From Phascolomyces articulosus (taxonomy: Eukaryota; Mucoromycota; Mucoromycetes; Mucorales; Lichtheimiaceae): a DNA stretch of 64,000 nucleotides. Below are positions 23,422 to 32,184 of the stretch, piece after piece (positions within the stretch are counted from its first letter, which is position 1; each line of letters begins with the position of its first letter). The translations under genes were made by a program, and so were the position numbers. Where the stretch lies: contig JAIXMP010000001.1 of NCBI GenBank assembly GCA_025677815.1, positions 1,240,001 through 1,304,000 of the forward strand, given 5' to 3'. The notes below the pieces were generated by a model. That model had not been told where the DNA came from. It ran no database searches and saw only the letters and a program-made list of their open reading frames with translations.

Positions 23422-25252
23422 ATGGCTCCAGTCAGAAATACGTACCAAAAACTTACTGATGAAATGTATGATGCAGCATATGAGCATCTATGCACACAAA
23501 AGAACCAAGGTCGTAGTATTACATATGGTAATTTACTCCAGTGGATGAAAGCAAAATATAAGCTTCAAAAACTACCTAATGAAACCACCATTGCCAGAAA
23601 GATGAACCAAAGAAAGAGAGATGAAGAAAATGGCACTGACATAAATGATAAGAAAAAGTCTCGTGCAAAATATCCAGTATGTTTTTTTTTATTACTTTTT
23701 TATTATTTTTTTTTGAGCTCCCATTTATCTCTCAGGTTACATTAATATAATAAATAAATAAATTGTATATGTTTGTAGAAACTTGAACATGCTTTGTATA
23801 TGTGGATCGAGCAAAGATCTCACTCTTATACTCCAATTAACTGGGATTTAATCATAAAAGCCGGCAAAGATTTGAAGGACAAGTTGAATATCACAGAGGA
23901 TATATACTTTTCCCCTGGTTGGCAGGATCGTTTTAAGAAACGTTATGGTCTGAAAATGCAGCGCTTGCATGGTGAAGGTAGTTCTGCAAACTATGAACTT
24001 GCATTGGCTAAGCTACCTGAGATCCAACAAAAGACAAGTCAATATGCACTTCAAGACATATATAATATGGATGAGACAGCATTGTTTTATGCAAGTGCCC
24101 CAATGACAACAATCGCCTCTGCTCCGTTCAAAGGAACCAAGCAAGATAAGGCCAGATTAACAGTAGTGTTTACTGTAAATGCTGATGGCAGTGATAAATG
24201 GCACCCATGGTTCATTGGCAAGGCTAAAAGACCTGCAAGTTTTGATAAGGTAATCTTTATTCTTATCAAATTTATACTCATATTCTTATCAGGTAATTAT
24301 TATTATTTTTATTAGAAACAAAATAAGGAGCTCAAAAAAATGGTTGATGTTTCCTTTTATCGTGGTAATGCCAATGCATGGATGACACGTTCCATTTTTA
24401 AAGAGTATCTAAGAAATTTGGATAATTCTATGAGACACCAGGAACGTAAGATCCTTCTTATGTTGGATAATTTTTCTGGACATTACTGTGACTATGAACC
24501 AACCAACATTGAGTTGCTTTACCTCCCCCCTAATACTACATCAATGATGCAACCATTAGATGCTGGGATTATTAGAAGCTTCAAGACCCATTATAAGTAA
24601 GTAATTTTATATCAGATGTATGTAGATAGGGTTATATATTTCTGGTAAGTATTATTAATTTGATGTATGTAGGAATCAACAATACGAGGCAGCATATGAG
24701 AATATCCAAGGCCGTTTAGAAAAAGGACTCCCCCCAAACAATGGGAATGTGTTTCGAATTGATGTTTTGCTTGGGATGAAGTGGTGTTTTGATGCATGGG
24801 AGTCAATAACTGCTACTACTATTGCAAATTGTTTTAAAAAAACAAAAGTTGTAGAACCTGTAGCTGAAAGTATGAATATTGGATTAGATGATGCAGAAAA
24901 GGAAGCCCTTGGTCAAATCAATAACCATTTGGTTATGATGTATGGGAAAGAAAGTGTTAGCAATAACCCCTTTAATGCTGATCCACCTGAGGAAATTGCA
25001 GCTACTCACCCAGTGTTTTCCGATGATGAGATTGTTCATGCTGTTCTTGATGAAGAAGTTAATAATGCATTTAGTACTGACACTTCTATTGACAACCAGC
25101 AGTTGCAAAGTGAACCTGAACCTGTAGTATATACATCCCAGGAAAAGGTTAGAGTTATTGAAAAGGCTATAAGCGTCTTAAATGAACCTGAAAATGTTTC
25201 ACTTAAAAAAGAATTTCGTAGAATCCGGGACATTTATAGACAAAAATCTTAG
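23422..25252 (+). CDS. pogo/Tigger-like transposase (CENP-B-type HTH + DDE)
   Basis: Four exons: 23422-23676, 23779-24249, 24316-24596, 24673-25252 (1587 nt, 528 aa). The N-terminal region (1-75) looks like a pipsqueak/HTH DNA-binding domain (GRSITYGNLLQWM). A CENP-B-type HTH follows at about 86-150 (YMWIEQRSH, FSPGWQDRFKKRYGL). The DDE_1 catalytic core has D183 (IYNMDETALFY), D293 (LLMLDNFSGHY) and D324 (SMMQPLDAGII). The last two are separated by 30 residues, which suits pogo-type enzymes. It moves DNA by cut and paste into TA dinucleotides. No frame break is visible, so it may be active or only recently silent. The C-terminal part (400-528) is acidic and poorly conserved. Confidence 0.88.
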
Positions 25253-25504
25253 ACAAAACAAGCAACACTTCACAATTATTTCAATTTTTAAAGTAGTATA
25301 GAAAAAAAAATTAATAGAAATATATTATTTTAAATATCATTGGTTCGAACCTCGCTATCCCAGATCTTCCAGCCATTATAATTAATAGTGGATTTTTGCA
25401 GGGTCTTAAATTTTGCCTGCAAAATGCAAAAAGTGAGAAAACTGCAATTTTATTAAGTAGTGAGCGGATTTTTTTTAAAAAAAGCTGCAAAAAGCGAGAA
25501 ACTG

Positions 25505-25540
25505 CAAAAAACGGGGCTGCAAAAAAACGGGGGTCCACTG
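25505..25540 (-). repeat. right TIR of the pogo-like element
   Basis: Inverse complement of the left terminus (reads CAGTGGACCCCCG inward), with CTGCAAAAA blocks just inside. Followed by TA. Confidence 0.9.
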
Positions 25541-25552
25541 TAGATTTAAAAA
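25541..25552 (+). repeat. target-duplication Y at the 5' side of the truncated LINE
   Basis: TAGATTTAAAAA, repeated exactly at 26698-26709 on the 3' side of the LINE. Eleven of its bases also flank the left ORF1 element (about 21813-21823, complementary strand). Its first TA doubles as the pogo target duplication. Confidence 0.8.
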
Positions 25553-26359
25553 CAACAAACATGTTTACGTAAAATCTATGGAACACGTAACAATAAGTCC
25601 ATGGCTGTCATCCATCATCTTGGTAATCTAGAATACATGGTTGATAGAATAGAAATCCTACAAGCAAAATTCTTCCTTCGCACCCATTACATGCCTGAAG
25701 ATGCCTTACTGCCCACACTATTACCGTATATCAAGCTTAGTAAAGGAACAATGGCCTGGAACACACTGCTTCGGAAAAATGATATATGGAAAACAATGAC
25801 AGAAAACAACAACGATCCAACAGCTTTAAATATTAAAGATGTAATTAAACGACATCGACAAACAACTCACGAAAAACGATGTGCACGCAAAAACTCTGTA
25901 CTTATTAATGCCTGTCGAAGAACACTAGGTATTGATCCAATTCTATGGCTACCAATGTCACCACAAGAACGTGTTCTATGCATTCATTATCGACTAGGAT
26001 GGATCAATAATTATCAACAACAAGCATGCCCTAACTGTCATCAACCGACCCGTTTAACAAAAAATCATTTAATTAAATGTCTTGATGTCCATTCCTTTCT
26101 CTCCTTCTCCACTAATATTAAGGATCCAATCTCGTTTGTGCTTAACCGATTACCAAAATCACCTCCGACCTCATCTGCCAAACGTACTTATCTCAATATA
26201 ATATGGCCTAAGGTTTGCTATATATTATCACAAATGCACCGTACATGCCGATCAGAGCAATACCTCACCCCACTGCCACCAGTAGACCAATTTGGACGAG
26301 CGCTCCTAGTGTGGATCGAACCGCCTGCGAAACATTCCACATTACCAGCATCTATATAA
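25553..26359 (+). pseudogene. LINE ORF2 C-terminal fragment, frame intact
   Basis: Open from the first base of the truncated element. It has YGTRNNKSMAVIHHLGNLEY, then KFFLRTHYMPEDALLP, DPILWLPMSPQERVLCIHYR, and the Cys/His cluster CPNCHQPTRLTKNHLIKC (C-x2-C-x10-H-x3-C) near the end. It aligns by eye over its whole length with the LINE fragment at 16.6-17.7 kb. It lacks the endonuclease and RT catalytic regions, so it is a dead-on-arrival copy, although no stop has yet accumulated. Confidence 0.8.
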
Positions 26360-26374
26360 TATTATTCTTTTAAC

Positions 26375-26378
<4 letters not shown>

Positions 26379-26412
<34 letters not shown>
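26379..26412 (+). repeat. poly(A) tract of 34
   Basis: Uninterrupted A run inside the LINE 3' UTR. Confidence 0.95.
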
Positions 26413-26414
<2 letters not shown>

Positions 26415-26697
26415 TCCTGATACCTCTTCCTTTAGCTCCATAATGTTTCCCACCACCCATAGAATAGTTACCCTCTGTTTCTTTTTCTCCTAACCTTTTA
26501 TATATAACTTAGTAATCCCCTTCCTTTATATAACTCTTTGATCTGTATCCCCTTATTTTCGGTCGTATACCCACACCTTTTTCCTGCTGCCCTGCAGGTT
26601 TTTCAGAACTGAGCCTTGTGAACTGACGAGAGCAAGAAGCTGAAATCAGCGTGTGCTCATTTAATTTCGTCCTTAATAAAAATTTATAATTTCAACG

Positions 26698-26709
26698 TAG
26701 ATTTAAAAA
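26698..26709 (+). repeat. target-duplication Y, 3' side of LINE / 5' side of right ORF1 element
   Basis: TAGATTTAAAAA placed between the truncated LINE and the right ORF1-only element, with only GGGG before the latter begins. Confidence 0.8.
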
Positions 26710-26713
26710 GGGG

Positions 26714-27997
26714 GCTCTTTCCGTTTTTCAACACTTTTTCTGAAAAATTACCATAAGCAGTAGCGTTTCCAGCCACGCAATAGGTACTTTCTACCTTCTA
26801 TGGACCAACAACTTATGGATCTTCCTAATAACAAGCCATTATATCACTCAGAAACTATGGCGACACCCTCACCACTTGTATCATCTTGCTACTGTTCATG
26901 TGCCTTCAACAGGGACCACCACACTTTGTTATACACCAAACTTCAGAACTCTGAATCTCACTGCCAACTCTACCGTCAGGCATACATCCAGTGCTCCAAA
27001 GAACTAGAACAATTACGAGAACGTATTGCTATCCTTGAACAGCATGTATATCAACAATCTACTATCAACCATGGATCAAAGACTTCTACTCATACAACAG
27101 AGCAGATAACAAAAAACTCAATTCCGCCAGGCACCTTCCCACCCCCACTGGAATCATCTCCCCAAATTAGTAATACTTACAACCAATATCGTCATCCAAA
27201 ACATTCAGAATCCATTACTAGCCCCGTATCGAAATCAACACCGTCATTGTCATCCGCAACATCTATAAATTCTGAAATCCACCCTCCCACTGACGAAGGC
27301 ATAAATGAAATGGACGACCAAACTCATGATCAACATCCAACAATATCATCAGCAACACAGTTCTTCACGGAGCCTGTTCCGTTACACGACAGATTTAATT
27401 ATATCTACTTGCCATGTAAACAACGCCGACCTCGAAAAGAAATCCGCAAGCTCCTCAAGTCATGTAGCATAAATACATCCCGAGTTCTAGACATCACGTT
27501 TCCGACAAAGAAAGTTTTAGGCATCTTATTACACTCTCACTACATACCGGAAGCCAGCCAATGCTTCAGAAAAGCTGGTGTCAATATATTAACAACCTTC
27601 GATCCACTTAATCCAAATAATGTAAATGATACACGATACTCAACACTATCACTCCCTGAAAAAACAAAAATGTCTTATGAACTTCACCAAAACCGGTGCA
27701 TACAAGCAATGCAGCACTGCGATCATAAATATCTTGGCCAGATAGCTGGAACCTTCCTATCAAAAAATTGGATTACCAAGGATGATTATGACTCATTTGA
27801 TTATGATTAATACAAACAGAATAGCTATACAAATCCCCATATTTATATTACCCTTTTTCTGTGGAGTTACCCACACCTTTTTCCTGCCGCCCCGCAGGTT
27901 TTTCAGTACCAAACTTTGTGAGCTGACGAGAGCAAGAAGCTGAAATCAGCATGTGCTCATTTAATTTCGTCCTTAATAAAAATTTATAATTTCAACG
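26714..27997 (+). mobile_element. ORF1-only LINE derivative, right copy
   Basis: 1284 bp, the mirror copy of 21824-23107. It lies head to tail behind the truncated LINE at 25553-26697, with Y on its 5' side and X (TAATGGCTAATC) on its 3' side. The final 130 bp (27868-27997) match the LINE tail at about 90 percent by eye with no length change. Confidence 0.8.
26800..27810 (+). CDS. LINE ORF1-like protein, right copy
   Basis: 336 aa, identical to the protein encoded at 22011-23021: Cys/His cluster, coiled coil, Ser/Thr-rich linker and C-terminal RRM-like domain ending in ITKDDYDSFDYD. Identity at the DNA level between the copies implies recent duplication or gene conversion. Both frames are intact, so both could be translated. 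Confidence 0.75.
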   Translation: MDQQLMDLPNNKPLYHSETMATPSPLVSSCYCSCAFNRDHHTLLYTKLQNSESHCQLYRQAYIQCSKELEQLRERIAILEQHVYQQSTINHGSKTSTHTTEQITKNSIPPGTFPPPLESSPQISNTYNQYRHPKHSESITSPVSKSTPSLSSATSINSEIHPPTDEGINEMDDQTHDQHPTISSATQFFTEPVPLHDRFNYIYLPCKQRRPRKEIRKLLKSCSINTSRVLDITFPTKKVLGILLHSHYIPEASQCFRKAGVNILTTFDPLNPNNVNDTRYSTLSLPEKTKMSYELHQNRCIQAMQHCDHKYLGQIAGTFLSKNWITKDDYDSFDYD

Positions 27998-28009
27998 TAA
28001 TGGCTAATC
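27998..28009 (+). repeat. target-duplication candidate X, right site
   Basis: TAATGGCTAATC immediately after the 3' end of the right ORF1 element. Inverted partner at 23114-23125. Confidence 0.75.
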
Positions 28010-28379
28010 TATATGTTGGATTGGGGCATTGGGATCCCCTAAGTCATTACTAGGTCATCAATAATGGTTATAATGAACACCCATATCTTAAATTCAAGTA
28101 TCCAAAAAAAAAGTGACGTATTAATTTTGAATATTTTTATTTGAATAAGCCTTTTTACTTTTTATTCTTTTTCTTTTTCTGAGTGAATGAAAAATAACAG
28201 TATAACAATGGCTAATGATTTTATTTTATTTTATTTTTTGAAGATAAAAAATGGTTGTATTTTTTTCTCTCATCTGAGTAAAAAAGTGGATAGCCGTTTC
28301 CATCATTTGTGCATTTTATATTTCATTTATTACAAAATCAGTATGTGGAGCAAAAGAATGTTTGTTCTAGTTCCCCCGG

Positions 28380-28681
28380 TGACTGAAGAAGAAAAAGAAT
28401 TGTAACAGTTCAAAGCAAATGCTTATGCAAGTCAATTGTTGGTTAATCATCTGAAGTTAGCAGACCTTTCGGACAACGTCTTCCACCTCCTCCACCTCTT
28501 CCAACTCTAGAGCAATCCACCACCACCATTACTGCAACAGCTTCTACCGACGACAACAAAAAATAGTCATTTTAGAACAAAAATTCGATTTTGAAGCTTC
28601 CCTCCGGCAGCTGTTCACCCATTGGACTTGCGACATGGGCGTTGATGACTGCACAGAGAACAATTGGCAGCCATTAACTGT
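28380..28681 (+). pseudogene. gene fragment of unknown family
   Basis: In pieces and in different frames: RPFGQRLPPPPPLPTLEQST, then (28547-28681) RQQKIVILEQKFDFEASLRQ, LFTHWTCDMGVDDCTENNWQ and PLTV before a possible donor (taagtc context). The composition is protein-like but I cannot name it. Confidence 0.3.
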
Positions 28682-29453
28682 GTAAGTCTGTTTCAATTCC
28701 AAAAAAAAAAAGCTTGGATACACGAATTGACAAACGCTAATTCATTTATTTATAACTAACCAATTAATAATAATAATAACTTAGTTCTTTTCTGAGTCTT
28801 ATACACACGTATCCAAATACGTACAGAATAGCAAACAACAATCATGGTATAATCTACCTTCCCATAGTATAAAGTAGAACTGCCTGTGTGAGATGATATA
28901 TCTAATTTTCAATTTATTTTATATATAACACGTAGAATCTAGATTTTTCCTCTGAATCATACAAAACGAAACAGTCATTATAGATATATGTAGATTGCTT
29001 GGTGTTATGTTCTTGCTTAACTAATTAAAAAAACCACTTTCTTTCCAAATAAAGATTATATAAATGCTTTGCGCTGTTCTTCTTTAAATGAAAAAACAGA
29101 CGTCGGTATAATCACTGCCATCTTCGCTATTGCTGAATGCATCATATATAAGTATTAAATAGTTTAGAAGATCTTTGCGTTGCTTCGTATATGTATTTGG
29201 TAGCGTTCTTTTTAATCATTCATATTGACATTAATATGCTGAGCTGTTTTAGTTTGTATCATTGCTGGATTTTCTTTGAGAGAGGTTGGACGAATGGTTT
29301 GCGTATGGAGTTCAAGCATCGTAGACTCCATCATGCTTTTGCAATCCCACTTTTTGCAACAAAATGTTGGAACCTGTGATAAATGAAATACTAGGCGGTG
29401 CACTCATGAATTCTTCAAAGCACTAGTTAAAGCATCACTTTTTATGAAATACA

Positions 29454-29482
29454 CAAGTACCAAAAAGCGAGAGTTCACTGTA
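29454..29482 (-). repeat. solitary end of a pogo/Tigger-like element
   Basis: Read on the minus strand, TACAGTGAACTCTCGCTTTTT resembles the pogo-like end: TA, CAGTG, then a CTCTCGCTTTTT block also found in that element's subterminal repeats. No partner end was found nearby, so it is probably a decayed relative. Confidence 0.4.
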
Positions 29483-30497
29483 TAGACTATATTTGATTCG
29501 TTATTATTGTTCTCAATTCCCTCCTTCTCCACCACAACTAAATTTAAAACACATGGCCCATACCCTCTTTTTACCCGTATTTTCAGCCCTTTTCTTCATC
29601 CGATCCCAAAACAACAAATCAAGCTGCTCTATCCTTGGTGGTTTTAAATAGAGGAATAAGGCTTTTGTGTTTGTATTACCAATGGACGGATGCACTTTTT
29701 TGTTCGTGATAATGATTCAATCATGGATCCGGACTACAGTGTAGAAGATTGAGTCGTTGATTCATAGACCTTCTCTATTGACACTGAACTATTTTGGATG
29801 TAGAAAAACTAACATGAAGTTTTTTCTTTCCTCCATACTGTATTAAATACAGAAAGGATATAAATTCATTCTATTAAGCAATACGTAAAAATGTTTCTCT
29901 CTCTGCATATCATAATATCATAATCATTTATAAATTTACGATACCCATTGTTTTCTTTAACGATAGCTTATCATCTTCTATGTAAGATTATATCGTTTTC
30001 ATTATAGTTAATTATAACACTCAATAGGATATTTCCCAGCTGCCTTTTTTTTTCTATATAATTGCTTTCCTGTTTCCTTCCAACCATTATATCCTGTTAA
30101 TACTACTATGAATTGAATAAAATCTGTACACGCATCCTAAAGTTTCAATATCTTTTTTTTTTACATAGCTTAAAGATGAAAGATGAGAAGAGAAATCTTT
30201 ATAAAATGGCTGGTAAGATGTTTTGATGTGGATGGTAAAATGGAGAGGAAAAGAAAAAAAAAGTAAATTGGTTGCAAAGGGGGAGACGTAGATAAGTAGA
30301 TGATATGTTTGATTTCTGTTTGTAAAATTGCGTTGTTGTTATATATATGTGTATGTATAAAATGTAATGGTGTAAGTGCGTGTTTTGTATATGGTTTTTC
30401 TTATATATATAAAAAAAAGAGGGAAGTATAAGCTTTGTAATAACAGTAATTTTTTTTTTGGATATGAATCAACAGCAACAAAAAAAAATCTACTTGA

Positions 30498-31774
30498 TTA
30501 TGCGCCAGGTTTAGTCAATGCCAATAAACGTCGATCGGTATATCCAGACTATTTTAAATATACAATTTTAAATGGATTAATTCAATGACCCAACATCGAT
30601 TATCAATAATGTTATTATCCTTACACTCAACAAATCTTGTTCACGCGGTACTCTCATTTGAAGCATGGTCTGACTCTTGAAACCTTGCTTTAATATACGT
30701 TTTAATGAATCATCACCTAAAACAATCAATAACATTTTTTTTTTTTTTGCATTTTAGTTTCAATGATACTGATATCCATTTTCATATATACATTTAGAAA
30801 AAAAAACTTGAAAATGACGTACGGTTCAAAAGACATTTCCACAACCCATCAAAACCTTTATATTGAAGTACCATGCCAGAAATTGAATTATCATTGAAAG
30901 AAAGGCGAAGGCCGGTGATAAGAGGTTCGATGGTTGCATCCGCTATGATGGATAAAAGAATAATGTCAGTATAAATAGATCTTGTTTTTTTTTCCTGGAT
31001 TATAATAAATTATGTAATATAAAACTTACGAGCCAGTTGGAAATAAAGCGTTCGATTAAACATTAAATGATCCACTTGAACAACAATTCCATTTGCTGGT
31101 GGTTGCTGTGCACTAACAGGTTCCCATTTTTCCCATCATTATCAATAAATTCATATTGGAAAAAAGAAATGTTAAAACATGGATATATATATATATAAGA
31201 TAAAAAAAAATTGTTCACTCTCTTCTTCTCTCTCTCTCTCTTTCTCTCTCTCATTCATTCGTTTCCTTTACTAACTTCTTATGAAGATATGCATAGTAAA
31301 AAAAGAAATCAAAAATTATTGTTACCTGTATGTATCAGGTGCAGGTGCTGAGGATGCATTTGTCTGGGAAGTTGTTGTGGCGGGGGCACCACCAGTCGTG
31401 GCCGTTGCTGGAATGGAAGGTGTAGAAGTACTTGACGATGCAGCGGCGGCAGCGGCAGCAGCAGCAGCCATTAAAGCAGCAGTATCTTGTGGCAATGAAT
31501 TGGATGGTGATTGTTGTTGTGGTGGTTGACTAGAAGTAGGGTATGATGGAGTAGACTGTCGATCCGCTGAAGTGGTCGCCGTCGTTGTTGTATTAGTAGC
31601 AGGAGGTACTGATGTCGTCGTCGTCGTCGTTTGTGGAGTGGATTGTTGCTGTTGTTGTTGTTGAACAGTTTGACTCGTTACAAAGGCACTCATGCCTTCA
31701 ATGAGTTTTCTAACTTCGGCGAGATCACGAGCAGCTGCTTCTGAAGCTCTATCCATGGAGAGGTAATTATTCAT
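30498..31774 (-). CDS. unrecognised protein with low-complexity N-half
   Basis: Five exons: 31774-31326, 31112-31030, 30942-30823, 30716-30625, 30548-30498 (795 nt, 264 aa). Residues 1-35 form an amphipathic helix (SEAAARDLAEVRKLIEGM). Residues 38-150 are Gln/Thr/Ser/Ala/Pro-rich with polyQ and polyA runs. Residues 155-264 are a compact domain: NGIVVQVDHLMFNRTLYFQL, then EPLITGLRLSF, GMVLQYKGFDGLWKCLL and LKQGFKSQTMLQMRVP, ending in a basic tail RRLLALTKPGA. The strand/helix order and the closing hydrophobic strand recall a PB1/ubiquitin-like fold. That is a guess without a search. The last exon was chosen because it restores a protein-like end in phase; reading through the donor would give another 15 residues of intron. 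Confidence 0.7.
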
Positions 31775-32184
31775 GTAAAAATTAAAAAGAAGAAAAAAAT
31801 GGAAAATGGAAAATGGAAGGTTGATTTGAAATTGAATTAAAAAAAGAAAAAGAGAGGGAGTGGGGTGGTAGCTATGTATTATATTTTAAAAGTGTGTTTT
31901 TTTTCTTTCTATCCTAAAAACAAAAAGATATAATTTCGCGTGTTATAAACGAAAGCCGTCAACAATAGAGAAGGAAACAAGAATAAAGGTACAGAAGGAA
32001 CTAAACAAATACAAGACTCCCCCACTCAGTGCTGTTTTTTTTTCAAAGGTCGTACAAACGGAACAAAGAACGAGTTTTCAACTTTTTTTTTTCTTTTTTT
32101 TGCAGCGGCGACAACATCAAGATGATTGTTTGGTTCATCCATCAATTTTTTGAGATTTTTGATTAATATATTATTAATATAAAA
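31775..32184. other. intergenic spacer
   Basis: About 410 bp, with A- and T-runs (for example 32036-32044, 32085-32101), holding the promoter of the small gene and the NCLX 3' end. No gene is seen. Confidence 0.45.

Larger units (their letters stand above)
23126..25540 (+). mobile_element. pogo/Tigger-like DNA transposon, apparently intact
   Basis: 2415 bp with perfect 24-bp terminal inverted repeats beginning CAGTGGACCCCCG and ending TTTGCAG. Both sides are flanked by TA (23124-23125, 25541-25542), the expected pogo/Tc1-mariner target duplication. Subterminal zones carry repeated TGCAAAAAGCGAGA-like blocks on both sides (23160-23225 and 25425-25515), plausible transposase binding sites. The single gene inside has all catalytic residues. 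It is inserted in target DNA between the left ORF1 element and the truncated LINE. Confidence 0.9.
25553..26697 (+). mobile_element. 5'-truncated LINE carrying ORF2 C-terminus
   Basis: 1145 bp bounded by the 12-bp duplication TAGATTTAAAAA. It holds the end of ORF2 (to 26359), a 34-A tract (26379-26412), then about 285 bp of further 3' UTR ending in a 130-bp tail (26568-26697) shared with both ORF1-only copies. The A tract is therefore internal, and the true 3' end is the TTCAACG terminus. Confidence 0.8.
28010..30497. other. gene-poor segment with remnants
   Basis: It holds a coding-like remnant at 28380-28681 and a solitary pogo-like end at about 29454-29482, otherwise AT-rich DNA with short ORFs. 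The stretch 30430-30497 directly follows the stop of the next minus-strand gene. Confidence 0.4.

Noticed and set aside
25340..25370. tRNA-like 3' half: GGTTCGAACC followed by TCGCTATCCCA
   Set aside because: The upstream DNA is AT-rich with no D or anticodon arm and no matching acceptor strand in place. It lies inside the pogo-like transposon, so it is at best a fossil fragment.
26630..26672. Hammerhead-ribozyme-like CTGACGAG...GAAA in the shared LINE tail (also in both ORF1 copies)
   Set aside because: The segment between the two core motifs does not pair as a proper stem II (only AGC/GCU with a bulged G), and no suitable stem III plus NUH cleavage site follows. A GCTGA/TCAGC hairpin is possible, but self-cleavage is not supported.
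30376..30588. Plus-strand 70-codon frame ending NANKRRSVYPDYFKYTILNG
   Set aside because: It is the antisense of the last exon and intron of the minus-strand gene at 30498-31774, which has consistent splice sites and phase.
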